Positions 18,321 through 27,014 of a stretch of DNA of 54,421 nucleotides are shown piece by piece (within the stretch, counting starts at the first letter, position 1; every line of letters begins with the position of its first letter). The DNA is from JANNVZ01 sp031418455 (GTDB lineage: Bacteria > Bacteroidota > Bacteroidia > Flavobacteriales_D > Sanyastnellaceae). The notes beneath the pieces were generated by a model. That model had not been told where the DNA came from. It did no database searches and worked only from the letters and a program-made list of their open reading frames with translations. The position numbers and the translations under genes are program-made. The stretch is taken from the NCBI GenBank assembly GCA_031418455.1, contig JANOXJ010000121.1, positions 1 through 54,421 on the forward strand, written 5' to 3'.

Positions 18321-18710
18321 ATGGCACGGGAAGAATTGATAGAAGAGTATATAAAAATAGAAAGTGATACGGCAATAACCATAAGTGCTTTGGTAGTAGA
18401 GTGGCCTGAAGTATACAGACCGGAAAGCCATTGGGAGCTAGTATGCATGTTGCCATTAGGAGCATCAGAACATGTAATAAATAAATGCATAGATGAGGTG
18501 CTAAATGATGACAGGTACCTTAAAACCTGCCAAAAATGTGGCGAACTAGTGGCCTCGGGGCACATAGGCTATGATGAAAACCTTGAAGTAGAATATGACG
18601 AGGATGAAGATGAATCAGAAAAAGATGAGAATACGCCACAGGAAAAACCCTATCCCGAATCCATACTGTGCATGGGTTGTATGGAAGCATTTTACAATGT
18701 TGTTTATTAG
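18321..18710 (+). CDS. Small acidic protein with two CxxC pairs, unknown function
   Basis: A 129-residue cytoplasmic protein that I do not recognise. The N-terminal part (MAREELIEEYIKIESDTAI...) is helical. CQKCGE lies at about 74-79 and CMGCME near the C terminus; four cysteines as two CxxC pairs suggest one zinc site closed by folding. Between them is a strongly acidic, low-complexity linker (EYDEDEDESEKDENTPQE). An earlier ATG at 18279 would add 14 basic residues (KRKR); I prefer 18321 but cannot exclude the longer form. It is divergent from the SprF operon and precedes the 1897-aa adhesin by 173 bases. A role as a zinc-ribbon adaptor is a guess. Confidence 0.65.
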   Translation: MAREELIEEYIKIESDTAITISALVVEWPEVYRPESHWELVCMLPLGASEHVINKCIDEVLNDDRYLKTCQKCGELVASGHIGYDENLEVEYDEDEDESEKDENTPQEKPYPESILCMGCMEAFYNVVY

Positions 18711-18883
18711 AAACATTTTAGGCCACATAGGGTTCTTTATAACTTAATAATTAATATCTGAGTACGTTACAACAAGATTGAAAATTTGCAACTGACTTGT
18801 TTTGAGCATAATTGAATCCGTTGTACGCGTAACCTTCCCACTCATTTTACAGTAAAACGCGGATAATATCCTAACCGATAACT

Positions 18884-21800
18884 GTGAAATCAACCCTATT
18901 GAATCACTTATTTAGTGGCGCATTGCGTCAAAAATGCTTGCTTCTGCTTGGGTTAATCCTATGTCTTCCACATTTTGTTTTTTCACAAACATTTTCGTCT
19001 AACCACACCGAAGGGTGCACGCCACTAGGCGTTGTAATAAGTGTTACTTCGCCAGCAGCAGGAAGCATTAGCAGTTATTTATGGACCATTACAGCGCCCA
19101 ATGGCACTGTGCAAACAGCCACCGGCAGCAATTACATAGCCATATTATCTGTACCAGGCGGTTATGATGTAAGCCTTACTATAAACGGCAATCAGAACAA
19201 CACCATCAACGACTATATAACCGTTTACAGCAATCCAACCGCAAACTTTACCAATACCGACCCAGAAGGCTGCTTTCCGCTTTGCGTAGATTTTACAGAC
19301 GTGAGTATACAGGGCAGTGGAAATATAGTAGAGTGGAATTGGGACTTTGGTGATGGAGGTACGAGCCAGGCACAAAACCCAACCTATTGTTACACACAAG
19401 TAGGTACATTTTCTCCCGTATTTTCGGTAGAAGACGAACACGGATGTTTTGCAGACATATCTATGCCTGGCCTCATAACTGTAGTAGACAATTTTCCAAC
19501 CGCTCAGTTTACATTAAGCAGTCAGCTAGATTGCAATCCACCTGTAAACATTAGCATGACCAATACATCTACAGGCACTTCTTCCTTAACCAGCGAATGG
19601 AGTTTTGGCGATGGGCAAACACAAAATTTAGCCAATACCAATGGCACCAGTCATACTTACAATCAAGAAGGAAACTACGATGTGTGCTTAACAGTAACTG
19701 ACCAAATAGGCTGTCAGGATGAACTGTGCAAGCCACTTACAATATTTGGAACAGCCAATGCCACATTTACCACCAATGCTATAGAAGCTTGCGAGGGCGA
19801 GCCTATCACCTTTACCAGCACTACCACTCCTACTCCACCACAGGTAGCATGGGACTTTAATGGCGATGGTGTAATAGACAGTAACAATCCCACAGCTACT
19901 TATAGCTACGCCAACTCAGGCAACTACTCGCCCACACTCACCGCCACATACAGCGCAGGCTGCTCTGATGTAGCAAGTAATGTAACTAATATAAATATTA
20001 TAGATGGTATAAACGTGTCGTTTGTGGCTGATGATGTAGCTGCATGTTCATTCCCATTTACAGTAAACTTTAACAACCAAAGCACAGGCAATGGCACCAT
20101 AACCTACCAGTGGTATGTGAACAATGTAATAGCAGGTACTACAGAAGACTTTGTCTACGTATTTAATAGTTACGGTGCTTTTGACATAAAACTAAAAGCT
20201 ACTAACTCCTTTGGTTGCGAAAATGTATTGGTCATGAATGACTACATATTAGTGCAGGCACCACAAGTAGATTTTAATAACGAACCCAGCACTTGCACAT
20301 CAGAAAATGTGCAGCTGTTTGATATAGTAGTAACCTGTGTAGAACCTATTGTAAATTACAGTTGGGATTTTGAAAGTGATGGCACATATGATGCCTTTGG
20401 CCTTGCAGCATCTTTCAGCTACAGCAGTCCTGGTGTGTACCACATTACACTTACCATTCAGTCGGAAAGCGGATGCACAGCCAGTTATACCAACACACAA
20501 ACTATAAATGTGCTCACTGCTACCAATGCAACTTTCACCTCATCTACCAACACTACATGTGCTGGTCAGCCTGTTGAGTTTTGTGTAACAGACCAGCCTG
20601 GCAACACCTTCTCATGGAACTTTTTTGATGGTAGCGGATGGGTAATAATGCCCATGAATGAATATTGTTTAGTACACGACTATACCGACACTGGCTATTT
20701 TGATGTTCAGCTCACCGTATTTAATGGAGCTTGCAGTGGTAGTATTACCATGACCAATTTTATTTATGTCGCTCCACCGGTTGCTTTGTTTGATTATGCT
20801 ATAGATTGTGATAACCTTACAGGAGTTCAGTTTATAGATAATTCTATAGAGGCTGATAGTATAGTGTGGGATTTTGGCGATGGCAGTCCGCTTGTAATAA
20901 ATGAATTAAATCCATTACATACTTATGCCTCATCGGGCGAGTACACGGTAACCATATTTGCCTTTAGTGATGTAGGCTGCCCGGACTCGCAGCAAGCCCC
21001 TGTAGTAGTTTCTGCTCCCGATCCTTCAATCACATTTGACCCACCCAACGGATGTCCTCCGCTGGTGGTGGGTATAGAGAATAATTCGTTCAACACTAAC
21101 TGGCAAATAAGTGTAAGCAATGGCGACCTAATAACTGCAAACTGGGTAACAACCATGAACCAATGGCAGGTGCAATACTCGCATGATGGTACTACACAAA
21201 CTTTTTTATATGGCAACATTAACTCATTAAACTTTCCTGATTTAACTATAGAAGAAGCAGGATTTTATGATGTAACAGTAACGGTAATAAATGAGAATGG
21301 CTGCGAAAGCAGCATATTTTATGATGATGCCATACACGTAACTGCCAACCCCGGCTTTGCCTCATTTAACGCCACACCTATAGATTCTTGCAACAGTGTA
21401 CAAATTGCATTTCAGCCCGACTTACCAAACCTTGCCACATTCCAATGGATATTTAGCGATGGCACAGTTAGCACACAAGAAAATCCCACACACACATTTA
21501 ACCCGCCATACAACTACAACAACCCACTTATAGCTACACTTACTGCGCATGATGCCGATGGGTGCATATCTACCGTAACACAACAGATAGATATAGTTCT
21601 ACCACCGGTAGTAGACTTTATAGTGTTTAGCGACCCAAGCTGCCAGGGCGATGAAGTAGGTTTTGATAACATGAGCTCAGGCCCTACAGGCACCACTTAT
21701 TTATGGACTTTTGGCGATACACAAAGTGCATCCAACACAAGCACAGATTTTGAACCCACACATATTTATGATGCAAATGGAACTTATGCCATATGCCTCA

Positions 21801-24577
21801 CTGCAGACAATGGAGCAGGCTGCAGCATTACCCAATGCAATGAAGATGCAGTGCATGTGATTAACCCTGTTGTATCGTTCAATTATAATCCTACTATCAA
21901 TAACTGTTTGTATGGAGTGCAATTCCAAAACACAACGCCTGGAGTTATCATACAATCAGCCTGGGATTATGGCGATGACCAATCAGGCTTTGGTATAAAT
22001 ACCTACCATACATATCCCATTGGTGTGTACGATGTATCACTTACAGTTACCAATCAATACGGCTGCCAGAGCACCCTTACCGTGCCCGACATATTAAATT
22101 ATGGCAATCAGGTAGGGCCATTTAGTCAAGTGTTGGACTCGGCTGCATGCGCACCATTTGGTGCAGGTTTTACAGCCTTCAATCCAAACGATACATACTT
22201 TGATTACTTCTGGGATTTTAATGATGGTGGTGGCGACCCATCGGGCGCTACCATAGTAAATCACAACTACCTGCAGCCAGGCACTTATTGCCCATCGCTA
22301 ATAATGACCGACCCTAATGGATGCAATGTGCTTATAGCCTGCACCAATCCCATAACGGTAGAAGAATTTGTGATGGACTATAGCGCCTCAGATTACTTAT
22401 GCTTTGGAGATACACTTGCGCTTACTGTAGGCAATGTAGAAACACTCAGCTGGAGCGATATGAGTCAACTAACTCAAGGTGCGGCCTACAACCAATTTTA
22501 CCTACATCCTTTTGACGACACTGCATATTACCTAACAGGAACATTTAGCGATTGCGTAAGAACTGATACTATAAACATAGAAGTAAAAGACTTGCCAGTA
22601 GTGACGTTGGACATCACAAACTCTGTGTGTTATGGCGAAGATATTTTTAATTTGTATGGTGGTGCTCCACAAACACCTGCCGGAACTTACTATATAGATG
22701 GAGTGCAAGCCGCAGAGTTTAATCCATTGTGGACTGCGGAAACCAGCTATGATATAATGTATTTATACACTGACACATTTCAGTGTTCTAACACCGCTGC
22801 TGCGCAAATTTATTTGCACCAATTACCCCTATTAAATTATGCAGACTACACACCTGTGTGCGATGATGCCTCGCTTATAAATCTAAACACAGCGCAGCCA
22901 TCAGGTGGTGTGTATACTTGGCTGAGCGATACACTAAACACATTTGACCCCGCGCATGGCGATGGTATTTACACTATCAATTATACCTATACTGACCAGT
23001 ACAATTGCACCAACAGCGATGCCTCTTTTATTACCATTTACCCCACGCCTGATATTTTGTTGGAGTATGAAAATGTTTGTCAGGACATAGGTCTGGAAGT
23101 GCAAAACTTAAGCTCCATTTCATCGGGTACTATTACACAAACACAATGGAATTTTGGAGCCGCAGGTGTGGACAATAATTTTATTCCATCGCCCAAATAC
23201 TATCCAACTATAGGTAGCAAAACATTTTCACTTACCCTTACAAGCAATCAAAACTGTACTTCTACACTAGACACCACGGTATCCATTTGGGCAGTGCCTG
23301 TTGTATTGTTTTCACCTCACGATGCTTGCCAAAATGAGTCGCAACTCATGGTGGATGAAAGCACTCTGGAAGAAGGTGACATAGTGCAATGGTTATGGAA
23401 TGTAGAAAATCAAACAATTGATTCGCCAGATTCTTTATTCTATACATTTAATAATTGGGGTGATATAAATGTATCGCTTACACCAATTACCGACCATGGC
23501 TGCGATGATACATTGACAGTGGGTGTAGTAGTGCATCCTTCGCCTGCTGTAACTTTAGTTATGCAAGACGGATGCCTGGGTATAGAAAATCATTTTCATG
23601 CCGATGCGCTTTTGCCCTTTGGCAGTGTGGTAAGTCAGGAGTGGCAATTTGGCGATAACCATCCTAATGAATATGATGCAGATGCAGATAACCAGTATGA
23701 TGCTACCGGCACATATGTGGTGCAATACACAGCTATAAGCAATTTAGGATGTACCAGCATTGTGCAAGATACACTAGTGGTATATGCAAAACCTGAAGTA
23801 GATTTTGTAGCACAGCCCACAGCACTTTGTGCCGGCATACCTTTTACACTGCTTGATTTAAGCACGGTAGATTCGCCAAGCAATTTGGCCGAATGGCACT
23901 GGTACATAGGCACTACAGAAATAGGCCAGCAGCAAGTGGTAGATACATTTTGGATAGAGCCCGGCACATACAACTTAACCTTGGTAGTAACAAGCGATCA
24001 CAATTGCAGTGCAGATAGCACCGCTATTAGCGCAGTTACTTTTTATCCTAGACCCACTGCCGGATTTTTTAGCAATGAGCATGCAATAATGTATAGCCCA
24101 GTGATAGAAATCTTAAATGAAGCAAGCGAAGATGTAACTGAGTGGCACTATGATTTTGGCGATGGCAATAGTGAATCGTTTATGGAAGGCAGCTACACTT
24201 ACAACCATTGGGGCAATTATGAAATACAACAAATAGTGCAAAACACCTTTGGCTGCATGGATACAGCAGTGCGCACTATAGAAATAACACCTGACATGCT
24301 GGTGTATATACCCAATGCATTTACGCCAGATGGCAATGGTCACAACGAAATTTTTATACCCGTTACAAGCGGCTTTGACATAACCCATTATGAATTTATG
24401 ATATTTGACCGCTGGGGCACACAAATATTTAGCAGCAGCGAGCCACATGTTGGCTGGGATGGCACCATTAAAGGAGAATATTGTGCAGATGGAGCTTACA
24501 GCTGGCGCTTGCTTATCAGAAGCAATTTTGACCTTACTATAAAAGAGTTGAAAGGTGTGGTGACGTTGTTGAAATAG
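18884..24577 (+). CDS. Giant PKD-array type B T9SS surface protein, 1897 aa
   Basis: Surface adhesin candidate built almost entirely from PKD-like modules. Residues 1-34 are a signal peptide with a longish basic lead, cut before QTFSSNH. About 17 modules of roughly 90-110 residues follow, marked by the PKD core in variants: WNWDFGDGGTSQAQNPTYCY, SEWSFGDGQTQN, VWDFGDGSPLV, WIFSDGTVSTQENPTHTF, YLWTFGDTQSAS, WDFNDGGGDPSG, QEWQFGDNHPN and WHYDFGDGNSES. Residues about 1805-1897 are the type B sorting domain (LVYIPNAFTPDGNGHNEIF, MIFDRWGTQIFSS, ending VVTLLK). The start codon is GTG: an in-frame TAA lies 12 bases upstream and no in-frame ATG precedes the signal peptide. It belongs to the same group as SprB; gliding or adhesion is inference. 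It stands alone and converges with the gene at 24667. Confidence 0.92.
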   Translation: MKSTLLNHLFSGALRQKCLLLLGLILCLPHFVFSQTFSSNHTEGCTPLGVVISVTSPAAGSISSYLWTITAPNGTVQTATGSNYIAILSVPGGYDVSLTINGNQNNTINDYITVYSNPTANFTNTDPEGCFPLCVDFTDVSIQGSGNIVEWNWDFGDGGTSQAQNPTYCYTQVGTFSPVFSVEDEHGCFADISMPGLITVVDNFPTAQFTLSSQLDCNPPVNISMTNTSTGTSSLTSEWSFGDGQTQNLANTNGTSHTYNQEGNYDVCLTVTDQIGCQDELCKPLTIFGTANATFTTNAIEACEGEPITFTSTTTPTPPQVAWDFNGDGVIDSNNPTATYSYANSGNYSPTLTATYSAGCSDVASNVTNINIIDGINVSFVADDVAACSFPFTVNFNNQSTGNGTITYQWYVNNVIAGTTEDFVYVFNSYGAFDIKLKATNSFGCENVLVMNDYILVQAPQVDFNNEPSTCTSENVQLFDIVVTCVEPIVNYSWDFESDGTYDAFGLAASFSYSSPGVYHITLTIQSESGCTASYTNTQTINVLTATNATFTSSTNTTCAGQPVEFCVTDQPGNTFSWNFFDGSGWVIMPMNEYCLVHDYTDTGYFDVQLTVFNGACSGSITMTNFIYVAPPVALFDYAIDCDNLTGVQFIDNSIEADSIVWDFGDGSPLVINELNPLHTYASSGEYTVTIFAFSDVGCPDSQQAPVVVSAPDPSITFDPPNGCPPLVVGIENNSFNTNWQISVSNGDLITANWVTTMNQWQVQYSHDGTTQTFLYGNINSLNFPDLTIEEAGFYDVTVTVINENGCESSIFYDDAIHVTANPGFASFNATPIDSCNSVQIAFQPDLPNLATFQWIFSDGTVSTQENPTHTFNPPYNYNNPLIATLTAHDADGCISTVTQQIDIVLPPVVDFIVFSDPSCQGDEVGFDNMSSGPTGTTYLWTFGDTQSASNTSTDFEPTHIYDANGTYAICLTADNGAGCSITQCNEDAVHVINPVVSFNYNPTINNCLYGVQFQNTTPGVIIQSAWDYGDDQSGFGINTYHTYPIGVYDVSLTVTNQYGCQSTLTVPDILNYGNQVGPFSQVLDSAACAPFGAGFTAFNPNDTYFDYFWDFNDGGGDPSGATIVNHNYLQPGTYCPSLIMTDPNGCNVLIACTNPITVEEFVMDYSASDYLCFGDTLALTVGNVETLSWSDMSQLTQGAAYNQFYLHPFDDTAYYLTGTFSDCVRTDTINIEVKDLPVVTLDITNSVCYGEDIFNLYGGAPQTPAGTYYIDGVQAAEFNPLWTAETSYDIMYLYTDTFQCSNTAAAQIYLHQLPLLNYADYTPVCDDASLINLNTAQPSGGVYTWLSDTLNTFDPAHGDGIYTINYTYTDQYNCTNSDASFITIYPTPDILLEYENVCQDIGLEVQNLSSISSGTITQTQWNFGAAGVDNNFIPSPKYYPTIGSKTFSLTLTSNQNCTSTLDTTVSIWAVPVVLFSPHDACQNESQLMVDESTLEEGDIVQWLWNVENQTIDSPDSLFYTFNNWGDINVSLTPITDHGCDDTLTVGVVVHPSPAVTLVMQDGCLGIENHFHADALLPFGSVVSQEWQFGDNHPNEYDADADNQYDATGTYVVQYTAISNLGCTSIVQDTLVVYAKPEVDFVAQPTALCAGIPFTLLDLSTVDSPSNLAEWHWYIGTTEIGQQQVVDTFWIEPGTYNLTLVVTSDHNCSADSTAISAVTFYPRPTAGFFSNEHAIMYSPVIEILNEASEDVTEWHYDFGDGNSESFMEGSYTYNHWGNYEIQQIVQNTFGCMDTAVRTIEITPDMLVYIPNAFTPDGNGHNEIFIPVTSGFDITHYEFMIFDRWGTQIFSSSEPHVGWDGTIKGEYCADGAYSWRLLIRSNFDLTIKELKGVVTLLK

Positions 24578-24634
24578 TGCTTTAAAGAGAACAAATTTGT
24601 CCTTTCTAATTTAGCCAACCTCCTAATATTGGGA

Positions 24635-24663
24635 ACTCTACGAGTGAGGGGAAGGAGGTGAGG
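24635..24663. repeat. Degenerate copy of a GTGAGG-type interspersed repeat
   Basis: ACTCTACGAGTGAGGGGAAG continuing to GGAGGTGAGG resembles the short palindromic repeats ending in GGGGTGAGG that are scattered in many Bacteroidota genomes. A better copy lies inside the gene at 25678-25712. The identification is by eye. Confidence 0.4.
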
Positions 24664-24666
24664 TAT

Positions 24667-25512
24667 CTATTGCTTCACAATCATTTCGCTTATTCTTATT
24701 CCATTTTCTAACACCACTCGCATCACATACAACCCATTTGCCAAGCCATCTAAATTCCACTCTTGTTTGGGGTAAAAAACGTTTTCGGTAAACACCACAT
24801 GGCCTGTGGCATCAATGATTGAAACAGAAGTGGCATTGCTGGGGATGTTTGCTTTTAGGATTGTATGAGATGGATTCGGATAAACCTCCAACCGTTTATC
24901 ATCTAATTCCGAAACTGAAATTGTATTGGGGCAAAGTTCAGTGCTTGTTTCCATTCCAATAAATTCCACCCATACTTCAAATGTGTAAGAAGTATCGTTT
25001 TGCTGATAGCACAAATCCGGTATTCCACATTCGAACCAATTGCACATTGGCCCGAACAGGCCTGTGTTGGCATTGCCAATACCTTCGATGACAACAGGTG
25101 CCCACAAATTGAAATTCTCTGAATAAAGGGTGAACACCTTACGTATTTGTCCGCCTATGGAGATGCTATCTATTTCTGCTACTACCACAGGTTCACATTC
25201 AGCAACATTGAACATCGTGTCTCCTACACTTGCATTGAAATCATAAATGAGGAATTCGTATTCGTTCATTTCACTCCATCTGTAAATTTTTGTACTATCT
25301 GAGCGAAGAATGTATTCAGGATTACCTTCTATTTTTCTGAATGTCTGGCCGTTTATTATAGTATCGCCTGTTACTGTGCGTGTTTGAAGCGAATTCCATC
25401 CAGTGCAATACCAATAGACATTCCACTCTGCGCCTATCGGGAAATATTCGTTCTGCGACATAGCAGTGAATGGCACATAAAACCATAATGAGATGGCAAC
25501 TATTCTTTTCAT
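24667..25512 (-). CDS. Secreted protein with type A T9SS sorting domain, unknown N-terminal domain
   Basis: A 281-residue exoprotein. Residues 1-19 are a signal peptide (IAISLWFYVPFTAMSQ). Residues about 20-190 are a beta-rich domain with conserved-looking features: EYFPIGAEWNVYWY, TVTGDTIINGQTFRKIEG, YDFNASVGDT and VVIEGIGNANTGLFGP, a pattern that recurs in T9SS cargo of this phylum but has no assigned activity. Residues about 205-281 are the sorting domain (LEVYPNPSHTILKA, SIIDATGHVVF, GLYVMRVV). It is the last gene of a four-gene minus-strand chain; its ATG overlaps the stop of the preceding gene by 4 bases. The role is unknown. Confidence 0.82.
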   Translation of the reverse strand: MKRIVAISLWFYVPFTAMSQNEYFPIGAEWNVYWYCTGWNSLQTRTVTGDTIINGQTFRKIEGNPEYILRSDSTKIYRWSEMNEYEFLIYDFNASVGDTMFNVAECEPVVVAEIDSISIGGQIRKVFTLYSENFNLWAPVVIEGIGNANTGLFGPMCNWFECGIPDLCYQQNDTSYTFEVWVEFIGMETSTELCPNTISVSELDDKRLEVYPNPSHTILKANIPSNATSVSIIDATGHVVFTENVFYPKQEWNLDGLANGLYVMRVVLENGIRISEMIVKQ

Positions 25513-27014
25513 TTCTTCATTATTTTTTCTGTTGTTACTACTTCTTCATCCACCAGCAACTTCAGCAGGTAAACACCCGCTGGCAGGTCTTCCACATCCA
25601 GCATATAGGTAGCATCTGTAAGCTGTGGCGAAAACGACTTTACCATTCTCCCTTGCATATCTATAAGTTCAAATCTCACTCCCTCTGCTTTGGAGAGGGC
25701 CGGGGTGAGGCCAACAAATACATTGACAAACTGCGAAGTTGGATTGGGATAAATACTGAACCCAAAAGTTGCATTTGTGCCTGAAGCATTAAGTGCGCTA
25801 TCCAATAGGTGAGGTGGTTCTTGCCATTCGTTGTTTTGGCAACCCGGCACAAGGCAGCCATAACTATCCACTTTCAAACCCCAGATGTCTTGGGTTAGTC
25901 CCAAATCAAAATCTGGGGCAAGTGAGCCGGTTAGGAAATATCCACCATCAGAGGTTAGAATAACGTCATTCAGATAACACCAATTGTCTTCTGTTTGCGC
26001 GTACTTCCGTTTCCAGATGATGTTGCCATCAGGGTCTATTTTGAGGATATAGCCGAACATGGTATAGTTGGAACGATCTACTCCACAAGCTATGAAGTTG
26101 CCATCGGGCAATAGTTTGAGCGAATTGACATAACAATCAGGCCCCGGGCTGTTGTAAGTATTGCACCACAATGTTTCGAGGTTTGTATCCAATTTACAAA
26201 TCATGCTTTGATAATCATCATCCCCCGTTTTTTTCATGCCACCAAACATGTAGTTGCCATCGGCAGTATTCGCCACATGTGCAAACAGGCCCTCATATCC
26301 AGTGCCGTAATATCCAATATCCTCTTGCATTCCCTGAGCATCTGTTTTGACAACACAATGATCCCAACTGTTAGGTACTTTGCGCACACCGCCTAAGAGG
26401 AAACCACCATCGGGGGTTTGTACCACGCTGTAACCTGCATGAGGAGCCACTGTACTTCCATACGACCTGCGCCAAACCTCATTCAAATCAAAATCAGTTT
26501 TGAGTAGGATGATGTTTTCTGTACCTATTCCATCGCGCGTGCTACCCACGGCCACGAATCCATCTTCAACTGTCTTTGCTTGTACAAATATTATCATGGA
26601 ATCCCCTTCTGTCGATTGAAAGGTGGATGTTTGTAAAGTATCATTTCCGGAAGTCCAACTTATCAAATGACCCTTCGAGATTGAATTACTGAATGGCTTA
26701 TTCGAGCCAGCCGACACAATATGATCAAATGCAATATCTGTCGAGTTGGAATAACCAACATAAAGCCAATTAGAATCTCGACCAATTTTTTTTTCTGTTG
26801 AAAGAATTCCATATATATCAAGAAATTGAACACCAATTTTCTTAAGTGTATCATCAAAGGTCGAATAAATCACAAGGCTATTGTCTAACTGCTCGACTGA
26901 AAATCCAACACCACTTGAGTATGGATCGAACTTGTAGCGATTGTTAAAAGTCTGCCCTGCGGCAGGCAGAGCAGACTTTAATAAAACAAGTATCAAAAGG
27001 ATTATCAATCTCAT
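25509..27014 (-). CDS. Secreted beta-propeller-like protein with type A T9SS sorting domain
   Basis: A 501-residue exoprotein. Residues 1-21 are a signal peptide (MRLIILLILVLLKSALPAAG). Residues about 22-400 contain repeated propeller blades with the pattern DGGFLLGG, DGNYMFGG, DGNFIACG and DGGYFLTG, each followed about 20 residues later by KTD/KLD/KID and xxWxxxY (LKTDFDLNEVWRRSYG, ICKLDTNLETLWCNTY, LKIDPDGNIIWKRKY). Residues about 425-501 are the sorting domain (FSIYPNPTSQFVNVFVG...FELIDMQGRMV). Two oddities: ten residues LTPALSKAEG are inserted in the sorting domain by an interspersed repeat, and a second palindrome encodes the signal-peptide cleavage region. The start at 27014 overlaps the upstream stop (ATGA); the longer frame from 27092 adds an implausible lead. 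The ligand is unknown. Confidence 0.85.
   Translation of the reverse strand: MRLIILLILVLLKSALPAAGQTFNNRYKFDPYSSGVGFSVEQLDNSLVIYSTFDDTLKKIGVQFLDIYGILSTEKKIGRDSNWLYVGYSNSTDIAFDHIVSAGSNKPFSNSISKGHLISWTSGNDTLQTSTFQSTEGDSMIIFVQAKTVEDGFVAVGSTRDGIGTENIILLKTDFDLNEVWRRSYGSTVAPHAGYSVVQTPDGGFLLGGVRKVPNSWDHCVVKTDAQGMQEDIGYYGTGYEGLFAHVANTADGNYMFGGMKKTGDDDYQSMICKLDTNLETLWCNTYNSPGPDCYVNSLKLLPDGNFIACGVDRSNYTMFGYILKIDPDGNIIWKRKYAQTEDNWCYLNDVILTSDGGYFLTGSLAPDFDLGLTQDIWGLKVDSYGCLVPGCQNNEWQEPPHLLDSALNASGTNATFGFSIYPNPTSQFVNVFVGLTPALSKAEGVRFELIDMQGRMVKSFSPQLTDATYMLDVEDLPAGVYLLKLLVDEEVVTTEKIMKK
25678..25712. repeat. Interspersed palindromic repeat inserted in frame in a T9SS sorting domain
   Basis: CCCTCT (25681-25686) and AGAGGG (25694-25699) form the stem and GCCGGGGTGAGG follows, the form of a short repeat common in Bacteroidota intergenic regions. 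Here it encodes LTPALSKAEG on the minus strand in the middle of a sorting domain that otherwise keeps its pattern on both sides. Confidence 0.6.
26948..26980. repeat. Palindromic repeat encoding the signal-peptide cleavage region
   Basis: AAAGTCTGC (26948-26956) and GCAGACTTT (26972-26980) are perfect arms; inside them CCTGC G GCAGG forms a second stem with a 4-nt bulge. The CTGCxGCAG core resembles a widespread Bacteroidota interspersed palindrome. On the minus strand it encodes KSALPAAGQTF, spanning the end of the signal peptide of the propeller protein. Confidence 0.6.

Noticed and set aside
18884..18886. An ATG start for the 1897-aa adhesin
   Set aside because: An in-frame TAA lies 12 bases upstream and no in-frame ATG precedes the signal peptide; GTG 18884 is the only workable start.
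24584..24607. Imperfect inverted repeat around ACAAATTTGT after the 1897-aa gene, considered as a terminator
   Set aside because: The symmetric pairing leaves no loop, has mismatches and is AT-rich; it does not make a credible terminator hairpin.
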